Shown here piece by piece: positions 1-7,083 of a DNA stretch of 58,318 nt (position 1 is the stretch's first letter; each line of letters begins with the position of its first letter). Source of the stretch: an archaeon (GTDB taxonomy: Archaea; Thermoproteota; Thermoprotei_A; Marsarchaeales; Marsarchaeaceae); assembly GCA_021817005.1 (NCBI GenBank), contig JAKAWJ010000004.1:1-58318 (forward strand), in the 5' to 3' direction. The position numbers and the translations under genes are program-made. The notes beneath the pieces are model-generated. The model saw only the letters and a program-made list of their open reading frames with translations, did not search any database and was not told the DNA's origin.

Positions 1-238
1 ATGAAAATGATTCGTTGCTCTCTCTAGGTCCATCTTTCCGGCGAACGTCTTCAGCTCCATGAACGGCCAGAGTAGCAGAGTTTTCAAGCAAAACCAGGTT
101 CCTGTAGGGCTGGCGAACCCTCCAGAATCGGTTTTCATATCTTGTGGCGCACTTCCCTGACTATTTGAAGTATGACGAACGATTAATCGACTGCACTCGT
201 CGAACTGAACAGCTCTGCAATTGAAAGAGATGAGGCGG

Positions 239-1168
239 CTAGATATTATCCATGAGTTCCCTTACAAGAGTGAGCTGAGTGTCGACCGGCACCTGCGCGA
301 AGTTCATATTAATGAAGACATGGCCCACTCCGATAGACGACGCAATCGACAAGTCCTCTGCCATCTGCTCGATATCGCCGCTCAGGGGTTGTCGGGGCTC
401 GGCGAGTCTGCTGCCAGAAATCGCCCGGTTCACGCTCGAAACTATTTCTAATCCACTGGAGTTTCGACCGCTCGCGGATGCACTGGTTCTGAACCTGTCG
501 ATTATCTCCCGGAATTTCTCCCAGGAAGGGATAGAGGCACCTCCGACGACGAGTCCGTCCGCGATTCTCCCAGCCCTCTCAAATGCGGCCGGGCTATTTC
601 CACCGAGGAGGATAGGCGGACCGCCCTGTTGGATGGGCTTGGGCCCTATCCTTGATTCGGGTATCGAATAGAACCTTCCCGAGAACGAAACGGGGTCGGG
701 TCCCCAGACTGCGCGCAACGCTCCGACGTACTCCTCGAATCCCCTGCCCCTTCGCGAAAGGGGGATACTCATCGCCGCGAACTCGTCCCTCGACCACCCC
801 TGAGAAAGCCCTGCTGTCACTCTTCCCCCGCTAATCACGTCGAGAGTCGAGAACCTCCGGCCTAGGATAATCGGGGGCGTGTAGAGCGCGTCGACGATTG
901 CAGTCCCGATTCTGATCTTCTCCGTCTTGGCAGCGGCGAGGGTCAGCGTTTCAATCGGATCGAATGTCACTCCGTAAGCCTCGGGCCACGCAGCCCTAGA
1001 CGAAGAGGCTGGCCAAGGGTCGCTTGGGCGGACCGGGAGGAGCGCCCTGTCAAGCACCCAGAGCGAATCTAGGCCCATGTTCTCCGCCCCTTGGGCCACT
1101 TGTACTATTGCCCTGGGTGACGCCCACTTCCCAATCTGTGGCAGAGCTATCCCGAGTTTGATTTTCAC
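239..1168 (-). CDS. LLM-class (F420-dependent) oxidoreductase
   Basis: A 309-residue single-domain protein of the luciferase-like monooxygenase family, which in archaea usually uses coenzyme F420 (for example methylenetetrahydromethanopterin reductase relatives). Seen: the first strand KIKLGIALPQIG, the family pattern GRVTAGLSQGWSRDEF near residue 135, and LLGGNSPAAFERAGRIADG near residue 200, the usual TIM-barrel phosphate/cofactor region. Length is normal for the family. It lies 6 bases downstream of the membrane protein at 1175-1687 on the same strand, so the two are probably co-transcribed. The substrate cannot be told from sequence; F420 rather than FMN as cofactor is inferred from the archaeal setting. 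Confidence 0.85.
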   Translation of the reverse strand: MKIKLGIALPQIGKWASPRAIVQVAQGAENMGLDSLWVLDRALLPVRPSDPWPASSSRAAWPEAYGVTFDPIETLTLAAAKTEKIRIGTAIVDALYTPPIILGRRFSTLDVISGGRVTAGLSQGWSRDEFAAMSIPLSRRGRGFEEYVGALRAVWGPDPVSFSGRFYSIPESRIGPKPIQQGGPPILLGGNSPAAFERAGRIADGLVVGGASIPSWEKFREIIDRFRTSASASGRNSSGLEIVSSVNRAISGSRLAEPRQPLSGDIEQMAEDLSIASSIGVGHVFINMNFAQVPVDTQLTLVRELMDNI

Positions 1169-1174
1169 CGTCCT

Positions 1175-1687
1175 CTATACACCTGCTGCCGCAACCATGA
1201 ACACCATGGCTAACGAGAGAAGAATCACGGCCGCAGGGGCTCCGCGCTTCAGCCGCTCCTGGACTCTGCGAACCTCGGGTGGAGGAGGGTGGCCGGGGTT
1301 CTCTTGAATATGGATTACCAATCTCCCCAGCCTTTTCACTGAGGGAGCCAGCAGGAAGAAGACGAGGAGGAAGGTCACGACACCGAAGAAGGCGCCGAGT
1401 GAAACGTACAGTCCCCATACCGAGCCCAACCCGAATCTGGCGGTGCTCCCCCCAGTGATGCTCAGAGCGAGGAACACGCCGGATAACAGGGTGAGCGTTG
1501 CAAACACCTGGATAAATCTCACGAATCTCGGGAACACCTGAAGGATGAGCTCCGCATTTGTTTGGGGGGAGAGTCTCGAGAGCGAAGGCTCGATTACCAT
1601 GAGAAAGACCATCGCAGCTCCGAACCACCCTACTACCGAAAAGATGTGTAGCCAGGTGAGCACGCTCACTATGACAGCTGAAGCCAA
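1175..1687 (-). CDS. four-helix integral membrane protein (CopD/DUF2269-like)
   Basis: A 170-residue protein with about four hydrophobic helices: residues 5-30, 55-80, 88-112 and 148-168. Between helices 3 and 4 is a charged, proline-rich cytoplasmic stretch (ENPGHPPPPEVRRVQERLKR). The early W-L-H-I-F-S-V-V-G-W-F-G pattern resembles small haem- or copper-related membrane proteins (CopD, DUF2269, DUF4149). I cannot decide which family it belongs to, and no function is claimed. It is the first gene of a likely two-gene unit with the LLM oxidoreductase and is divergent from the PadR-fusion gene. Confidence 0.6.
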   Translation of the reverse strand: MASAVIVSVLTWLHIFSVVGWFGAAMVFLMVIEPSLSRLSPQTNAELILQVFPRFVRFIQVFATLTLLSGVFLALSITGGSTARFGLGSVWGLYVSLGAFFGVVTFLLVFFLLAPSVKRLGRLVIHIQENPGHPPPPEVRRVQERLKRGAPAAVILLSLAMVFMVAAAGV

Positions 1688-1699
1688 CGCATAAGAATG

Positions 1700-1725
1700 G
1701 CGTTAAAAAGGATATAAGTATGTCA
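1700..1725 (+). promoter_or_regulatory. TATA-like promoter of the PadR-methyltransferase gene
   Basis: GATATAAGTA at 1711-1720 is an archaeal TATA-like box preceded by a purine-rich BRE-like stretch. It lies about 40 bases upstream of the TTG start at 1761. The 73-base gap also has to hold the divergent promoter for 1175-1687, so the two may be co-regulated. Assigned from sequence pattern only. Confidence 0.45.
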
Positions 1726-1760
1726 GTAAACTGTGCTTAGTCAGGAATTGTGACATAGTT

Positions 1761-2741
1761 TTGGAAAAGGGAGCGCTGAGCAGGTTGATAATGAGAGTTC
1801 TGGTGAACAGAGAACTCTCGGGCTACGATCTCTGGAAGGAGCTGGGAGCCAAAGGAGTGAAAATCAGGACCAACTACCTTTACATGGCACTCGTGGATAT
1901 GCACGCGCGCGAACTTCTGAAGGCGAGGTGGGTCGATAACCCGAGAGGCCCGCGGAGACACCTGTATTCGCTAAGCGCAAAAGGAGAGAAGGAACTGACG
2001 AAGCTTCTCGCCGAGTCATTGGAATTCGTTGCTGCGGCTTTCACCCGCGCCAACGTGACAGCCAGGAACCTTCCCGAGCATGTCGAGTCCGTCAGGACTT
2101 CGTTCTCGGCAATGGGATTACCCCCTCCGGGGCAGGGGAAGAAGATTGTCCTGACGACTCCACCTCTGGACCCTCTCATCTGCTTTCCGCTCTCCTACCA
2201 GGCGTTCGGCGAGGCATTCCCGCGCGCGTCTATCACCGTCGTAAAGCCAGCCGGAATGGCTCTTATTGTCGACTGCCCAAACGTGACATTCGTAGACGGC
2301 AACAGGAACAGCGTACCATTGAAGGATGGTTTCGCGGACTACCTCTTCTTGGAGGGGTTCCCTGCAGAATCTTCGGTTGAAGCTACGATTGCAGAGAGCC
2401 TGAGAGTGCTGAAGGACGAAGGTTACCTGATAGCCCGCGTGCCTGCCGTCATGACTGAAGAGAAGAAGCCTGGCTTCTCCAACCTGGCGGAGTTCGCGTA
2501 CAGGGCATACTTTGACTTCACGGGGCTCGACAGGGTGGTAAGCGTGGAGCGAGTCAAGCAGATTCTTTCGAAGCATGCCACTAGCCTAGGGGAGAGGGTT
2601 GACAGGGATAACGTTGTCATCTGGGGAAAGGTGAGCAAAAGGCAGCCGCTATCGCCATCGGGAGCCATCCAAAGCCGTCAGGCAACCACAGGAAGTGTTC
2701 AGATAAGGGCTGGAGTCTTGCGTGGCCCGGGCGGGCGCTGA
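1761..2741 (+). CDS. PadR-type winged-helix fused to a methyltransferase-like domain
   Basis: Residues 1-95 form a PadR winged helix (GALSRLIMRVLVNRELSGYD, then NYLYMALVDMHARELL and a wing with LYSLSAKGEKEL). After a helical linker, residues about 125-285 look like a Rossmann methyltransferase fold: KKIVLTTPP as a strand, VDGNRNSVPLKDGFADYLFL as the usual acidic/VPL region, then ESLRVLKDEGYLIARVP. The canonical glycine-rich AdoMet loop is absent, so the domain may bind a ligand without catalysis. The last 30 residues are low-complexity and overlap the opposite-strand oxidase remnant, so the ancestral protein probably ended near residue 296. The start is TTG. The protein is probably a ligand-sensing regulator. 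Confidence 0.65.
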   Translation: MEKGALSRLIMRVLVNRELSGYDLWKELGAKGVKIRTNYLYMALVDMHARELLKARWVDNPRGPRRHLYSLSAKGEKELTKLLAESLEFVAAAFTRANVTARNLPEHVESVRTSFSAMGLPPPGQGKKIVLTTPPLDPLICFPLSYQAFGEAFPRASITVVKPAGMALIVDCPNVTFVDGNRNSVPLKDGFADYLFLEGFPAESSVEATIAESLRVLKDEGYLIARVPAVMTEEKKPGFSNLAEFAYRAYFDFTGLDRVVSVERVKQILSKHATSLGERVDRDNVVIWGKVSKRQPLSPSGAIQSRQATTGSVQIRAGVLRGPGGR

Positions 2742-2938
2742 GTATCTGCGATCAGGGGACGATAGCTGGGTCCGATGTTCTGGCTGAGCCCGAACAGGTT
2801 CGTAGGGTCATATTTTCTCTTCGGGTCGGCCAGCCTATGAAAGCTGTCCCAGTAAGCGGTCTTCACCTGTTCCGCTATCTCGGTCGGGTCTTGCGGCACC
2901 CAGTAGGTGATATCGTCAAGTTTCCGAAATACCCTAAA
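2699..2938 (-). pseudogene. C-terminal remnant of a berberine-bridge-type FAD oxidase
   Basis: About 75 codons remain. They read through DDITYWVPQDP into YWDSFHRLADPKRKYDPTNL and FGLSQNIGP, the characteristic C-terminal BBE domain of FAD-linked oxidases (the usual ending is K-Y-D-P-x-N-L-F-x-x-N-x-N-I). An in-frame TAA at 2939-2941 cuts the frame on the N-terminal side and nothing recognisable follows upstream. The FAD-binding part is gone, so this is a decayed fragment. Its end overlaps the tail of the PadR fusion gene in the convergent orientation. Confidence 0.7.
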
Positions 2939-3003
2939 TTAGCAGCGTCCAAGTCACGGTTTTATTTGAGTAGGACCCACTGAGCTCGCAGCAACATCTT
3001 TCT

Positions 3004-3642
3004 CTACCCTATGTGTTTTCTTGCACCAATTTCACGTTCCATCGAGATGCCTTCGCAGTCACAGTTTCCGCCAAAGGCATGCCTAGGTTTGCTATGTGAG
3101 ATGCAAACTTTGTGATACGCAAACAAAGCTCTGTCAACATCCCGCAACGAATGATGCGTCTTTTCGGCTATGCTGCGCAGCACCGCTGCGAACTTGGGAT
3201 AGTTCTCCGGTTCCTTGGATTTCGAATTGATGCACCCCAGCCCGAGAAGAACCTCTACGGTCCTGAAGTCCATTATCGGAAAACTATCTGGGTACATAAA
3301 GTGCAATATCGTAGAGGCGACCGCTGTACGTATACCTTTACCTTTCATTATCAGACAGCATATCTTCTCGTCCTCTTTAGCGCAGAGCGCTCTCTTGATT
3401 GCCCCATCATACCATCCGTACCCCTCTGTGGAGAGCACCTTTTCTATGTGGCCTCTGCCGAGTAGCCTAGCAGACTTCCACCGCACCATCCTCACGAAGA
3501 GTTCCTGGGAGATTTGGCGGTCCGCATTCAGCTGAGACCGCGTAGTTTCCACTATAGACTTGTACTCACTCTCATCATGCTCGAGTGGATCATAACACGG
3601 AGACCACTTCCGGATGAACTCGGAGTCTATCTTGTGTTTCAA
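3004..3642 (-). CDS. hypothetical protein with a helix-hairpin-helix-like core
   Basis: A 212-residue soluble, mostly helical protein. Residues 95-135 (KGKGIRTAVASTILHFMYP followed by DSFPIMDFRTVEVLLGLG) resemble the helix-hairpin-helix/Gly-x-Gly plus aspartate region of HhH-type DNA glycosylase-like hypotheticals that are common near mobile DNA. The N-terminal half is charged and helical, and the C-terminus is Cys/His-rich (HAFGGNCDCEG). No catalytic lysine can be assigned. It stands alone, with a gene-poor gap on the promoter side. DNA binding is inferred from the fold resemblance only. Confidence 0.55.
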   Translation of the reverse strand: MKHKIDSEFIRKWSPCYDPLEHDESEYKSIVETTRSQLNADRQISQELFVRMVRWKSARLLGRGHIEKVLSTEGYGWYDGAIKRALCAKEDEKICCLIMKGKGIRTAVASTILHFMYPDSFPIMDFRTVEVLLGLGCINSKSKEPENYPKFAAVLRSIAEKTHHSLRDVDRALFAYHKVCISHSKPRHAFGGNCDCEGISMEREIGARKHIG

Positions 3643-3745
3643 TCTTCTGTGGCTCTGTGTCTCGGGTATCCTTTCCTTCGCTCATTCCTGCAGCAGCTTG
3701 AACCAACTATGAGGTGATGAATGTTGTAGTCTCTTTCATTTAGCT

Positions 3746-4228
3746 TCATTCCATCTTCGCAAGGTTAATCTGATCTTCCTCATAGAGCGTTTCCATCAGT
3801 CTGAGTACGGCGGGCTTCACCTTGTCGATATCGAGGAACGGCGATGTCCACTCCCCCACCGATGTCACGCCAGTCTTCTTCCCCTGCGGGATGTAGAAGC
3901 CGAACTCCTTGGAGCCTTCGAACAAACCTTCCAGCCACTCAAATGCGAACCCAAGCGGAGGATAGGCTGTCAGCCTTATCTTGTTCTCCACCTTCGTTCC
4001 GTCCTGCAGAATCTGTGTAGCACGTATGTATGTTACGCTCTCGCTCACCCGCTCGAACACGGCGCCGGGTACGGATGGGTGCACATGCTTCGGGCTTGAA
4101 TGCAGCCTCCAGATCTTCTCCATCGATGCCTTGAACACGCCTCCTTCGTCCAGCACAAACACAAATCGCGAGAGGTCGAGCGAACTGTCCGGCTGCTCCT
4201 TATGCTTGTCCGTCGATTGTTCCGTCAT
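3746..4228 (-). CDS. SRPBCC/START-like domain protein
   Basis: A 160-residue protein with the pattern of the SRPBCC helix-grip fold: an initial strand (RFVFVLDEGGVFKASMEKIW), alternating strands through residues 60-125 (SVTYIRATQIL, KVENKIRLTAYPP, GFAFEWLEG, GVTSVGEWTSPF) and a long C-terminal helix (VKPAVLRLMETLYEEDQINL). The first 20 residues are polar and probably disordered. Family members bind hydrophobic ligands in a cavity; the ligand is unknown. A second, unrelated SRPBCC gene lies at 15657-16085. Confidence 0.6.
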   Translation of the reverse strand: MTEQSTDKHKEQPDSSLDLSRFVFVLDEGGVFKASMEKIWRLHSSPKHVHPSVPGAVFERVSESVTYIRATQILQDGTKVENKIRLTAYPPLGFAFEWLEGLFEGSKEFGFYIPQGKKTGVTSVGEWTSPFLDIDKVKPAVLRLMETLYEEDQINLAKME

Positions 4229-4639
4229 AGCCGTACTAATTTTTCATGTGACTCGAGAGCATATGAAAGTAGCGATGTTCCGGCTCTGCAGAAACCCTGC
4301 AAACGAAGAATAAGCGAGGCTCACTATCCTTGCGGCGTTGTATGCAATTATTTTCAGCCTCATCTCGCTTTTCTGGGCCTTCACCTTCGCTGACCTGTCC
4401 CATTTGTTATGTTCCCCCATTAGGAAACCAAGCGCGCGCTTTACAGACTTTTCGAACTCCTCCGCGTGAGAGCGGGTATGAGAAAGAAGGTGCTTCTTAT
4501 CAGTATGTTCGGCTCAAAGAATGTGTTCCATAGTTCCATGAATAAACAAAAAACCTCGAATCAGCCGATGAGATACCGATATAGCCGTATGCAGCCGGGC
4601 GTCAGTGGGGCCGACTTCGAAGTATACTTGAACTCGTGT
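4229..4639. other. gene-free stretch upstream of the GC-rich segment
   Basis: About 410 bases without a convincing reading frame on either strand. It ends with TATACTT (4623-4629), which could be the promoter of a plus-strand transcript starting near 4650. I see no repeat or recognisable gene remnant in the rest. Confidence 0.4.
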
Positions 4640-5150
4640 TCAACCTGAGACTCGTGGGCGGCGAGCCGCCCAGGCAGTTCAGCGGTCTTGCCGCGCGGAG
4701 GCTTTGACCTTTTCTCTGTGTTTCCACCGCGTCGATGGGAAACCTTGTAGGCCGTCGTGTTCGGGAGACTCGGAGGCCTCTCGGGCGGCGGCTTGGGTGG
4801 TTTGGCGCCGTTATCTGAATGCGACCTAGAGGGGGCCACATCCCGGTTGGGGAAAGAAGTGGAGGCTCTGGCTCAGCTGTGGTTTCAGATGTGGAGGGGC
4901 ACATCGGCGCCCGGTAAGCACGGCCGCTACGAAAGGGAGGGTGGGCGTATAGAAGCCGCTTCTCCGCGTGTTTCCCGGCTGAAGGCGCCTTTGGGTGTGG
5001 TCTGCGCGGAAACCCCGCCGGAGCAATATGTCCGCCTGAGCCGGGGGCGCAGTATCCCGATGTTGAGGGGGTCTCGATGATGCCGCTAAGCCCAGGATCT
5101 GCGCGCACGCGTGCCGGGGCACGGCTGCGTGGGGTGGAGCCATGAGCCGG
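4640..5150. ncRNA. candidate structured non-coding RNA (identity unknown)
   Basis: About 510 very GC-rich bases where every open frame is low-complexity Pro/Arg/Ser and does not look coding. Several strong hairpins are visible: GGGCGGC-GA-GCCGCCC at 4656-4671; a nested stem CACGC-GTGCC / GGCAC-GCGTG at 5106-5131; and GCGCAG near 5048 pairing with CTGCGC near 5098. A TATA-like box lies at 4623-4629, about 27 bases before the first hairpin, favouring the plus strand. Size and position would suit a housekeeping RNA (SRP or RNase P RNA), but I could not find their conserved core motifs, so no identity is claimed. Confidence 0.35.
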
Positions 5151-5154
5151 CCGC

Positions 5155-6000
5155 TTAGGGGTTCGCGCCCCCACCGAGTTGTGGTTGGAGCTCGTGAGGG
5201 TTTACGTGTCTGAAGCTCCAGTCCGAAACGTCGAGGATGCCCATTCCCCCGTCCCTGCGGGGGAGCGTGTATACGTCCAACTGGTTGAGGAGGATGGAGC
5301 GTGTGCGTCCTATCTGGGCTACACGGTTTGCGCGGCTCCAGTCAGGCCCGTAGTGGCCGAAGAAATGGTAGTGTGGTTGGAGCCTCTGGATTAGCCCCCG
5401 GATGGTTTCAGAGCCGATGCCTGCCCAGCCCAGAAAGTAGCCCATGGGGCCGTCGTGCGTGAGGAGCGCGTCCACGTCACCTTCTCTTAGGGCTGAGAGC
5501 TCGTCGAGCTCCCTCTGGCTTATGTACTTCCAGCGCTGTGGGCTGTGCCCGCGCGTGTGCCCGAACTTAGTTCCGAGGTCACCCGAGCCCCCGCCTCTCT
5601 CCTCTATTCCCCCGAGCCCAGCAAGCCTAACGTGTTCGCCTCCACTTGTGATTGTGATGGGTCCGCCGAATACGTGGTGTATCAATCCGTAAGGGTCGAT
5701 GCACCTGTTCTTCCGTTGCATGAGGAACTCGAAGTCTTCATGGTTTCCCCGTACGAACCAGGTGGGGTGGGTTGCGCGCTTCTTACCTGAGACATAGTCA
5801 GCCGCGCCAAGCTCTGTGGGGTCTTCCCGGGCGTGCTTCCACGTTGCTCGGTCGAGCTTTGCGGGGTCGGGGAAAACCCCCATGTCGCCTACTTGTAGGA
5901 CGCCGGCCACCCTGAGCGAGTGCTTCTCCTCGAAGAGTCTTACGGCTTCGTACATGGCGTCGAGCGCACCGTGGACATCCCCGAGCACGGCGAGGATCAT
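5155..6000 (-). CDS. metallophosphoesterase
   Basis: A 281-residue calcineurin-like phosphoesterase with all metal-binding motifs in order: GDVHG at residues 7-11, GDMG near 38, GNHE near 84, THDGP near 180 and GHYG near 215. These bind a dinuclear metal centre that hydrolyses phosphoester bonds. The absence of extra domains and the loop following GNHE suggest a cytosolic nucleotide or nucleic-acid phosphatase; the substrate is unknown. The stop lies at the edge of the GC-rich segment. The gene stands alone. Confidence 0.85.
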   Translation of the reverse strand: MILAVLGDVHGALDAMYEAVRLFEEKHSLRVAGVLQVGDMGVFPDPAKLDRATWKHAREDPTELGAADYVSGKKRATHPTWFVRGNHEDFEFLMQRKNRCIDPYGLIHHVFGGPITITSGGEHVRLAGLGGIEERGGGSGDLGTKFGHTRGHSPQRWKYISQRELDELSALREGDVDALLTHDGPMGYFLGWAGIGSETIRGLIQRLQPHYHFFGHYGPDWSRANRVAQIGRTRSILLNQLDVYTLPRRDGGMGILDVSDWSFRHVNPHELQPQLGGGANP

Positions 6001-6236
6001 TGCGCCAGCGCTGAATAGTGATGTCGCTTATAGACACCGTGGTTAATGAGGGGTGGTGTGCGGACAAGCCCCGGTTCCTGCCGCCTACACTCTGCGCACA
6101 GTGAATGAGTAGTTTTAAGAAGTCTGCTAGTGGTTTGGTGAGTGTTTACTTCGGGTTTTTGTGAAGGGTTATCGCGCTTGAAAAACCCAAAGGCTTGAGA
6201 GAGCTTCTTAATCCAAAGGTTTGATATGCGGGGGTT

Positions 6237-6599
6237 TTGAAGCTTTGGTCACAGCCTCCCGGTACTACCTTCCCCGTCCTCACTTTCTCCCAGAGGATAG
6301 AGAAGTTCTACTTCACGTCGAACGTGCCGGAAGTTGCGAGCTACGCGAGCAAGGGGATGGAATACTTCAACGTCACCGAGCTGGCCGTCTCGAAGGGCAT
6401 CGCCGGCGGCAACTACGGGCTGTTCAACACTTCGTACCTCTACCAGCCCGTCTACTATAGCGGGTACATCACGGTCTTCACCTACGGCCCCTCGGGCCTC
6501 GACCCCTCTCAATCGGTCAACCTCTCTCTCGTGGCGATCGTGGTGGTGATCGAGGCGATAAGGCTGGTCGGAAGCCTGCTCGCGACGAGGGAAAACTGA
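6237..6599 (+). pseudogene. C-terminal fragment of a membrane-anchored extracellular protein
   Basis: About 120 residues with strongly coding base composition (G/C at third positions). The sequence is rich in aromatic residues and Asn/Ser/Thr, as in an exported beta-rich domain (NVTELAVSKGIAGGNYGLFN). It ends in one hydrophobic helix (LSLVAIVVVIEAIRLVGSLL) and a short charged tail. An in-frame TGA lies 5 codons before the first possible start (TTG at 6237), and the sequence begins in mid-domain, so it is probably a truncated relic. Its composition matches the broken gene at 8860-9819, and both may come from one element. Confidence 0.45.
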
Positions 6600-6657
6600 C
6601 AGAACGTGGGGGGAATCTCCTCCCTCTCCCTCATTTTCCCAGGCAAACTCGAGAACT

Positions 6658-7083
6658 TTATGGGTCTTCATGCTGAGGCGGAGCCGAACTCAAGGTCCCG
6701 CCCAACGCCTGATATGCCTGCCTAATCAAATCCAGACAATACTCTAACGTTTCATCTGTCACATGGAACCTCCTCTCGCTTCCCTCTTCGAAGAACCAAC
6801 CTTTCACAGAGTGGGAAACTGCCTTAGGGTCACTCAGGATGCCCTCACGGGCTCTCGAACAGACGCGCACGCCATTCAAGTTTAAGACAATCACTGCAAG
6901 TAGGTTCTCGCAGGTCGTCGAGGCTCTCGTATAGATCCTGTACCAGGGACCCTGCGGACGACCTATAGACGAAGGAAGGATTTCTTGGATCCCGTTTACT
7001 AGCTTCTCCGCAAGCTCTCGCTTGTTGCTCCAATTCTTGAGCCTATCAGCCCAAGTTCGGTGATCATTGCCTTCTCCTTCATC
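6658..7083 (-). pseudogene. DUF5655-like domain cut off from the DUF262 gene by an in-frame stop
   Basis: Directly after the TAA of the DUF262 gene (7084-7086) the same frame stays open for about 140 codons: helical KNWSNKRELAEKLVNGIQEI, then GPWYRIYTRAS, VIVLNLNGV and the ending TDETLEYCLDLIRQAYQAL. That ending resembles the DUF5655 domain ('predicted transport' domain) often found C-terminal to DUF262. There is no ATG, GTG or TTG between the TAA and the GTG at 6894, which lies inside the domain. So the domain is either a former part of the upstream protein or is made by readthrough or an unusual start. A GTG start at 6894 would give a 78-residue half domain. Confidence 0.5.

Noticed and set aside
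4640-5150. Naming the GC-rich segment as SRP RNA or RNase P RNA
   Set aside because: I could not find the helix-8 loop motif of SRP RNA or the conserved P4 strands of RNase P RNA in proper order. A GGCTTA-like match near 5085 on the minus strand is in the wrong position.
4602-5174. Long Pro/Arg/Ser-rich minus-strand frame across the GC-rich segment
   Set aside because: Low complexity, no domain pattern, and two other frames are equally open; this is what GC-rich structured non-coding DNA produces.
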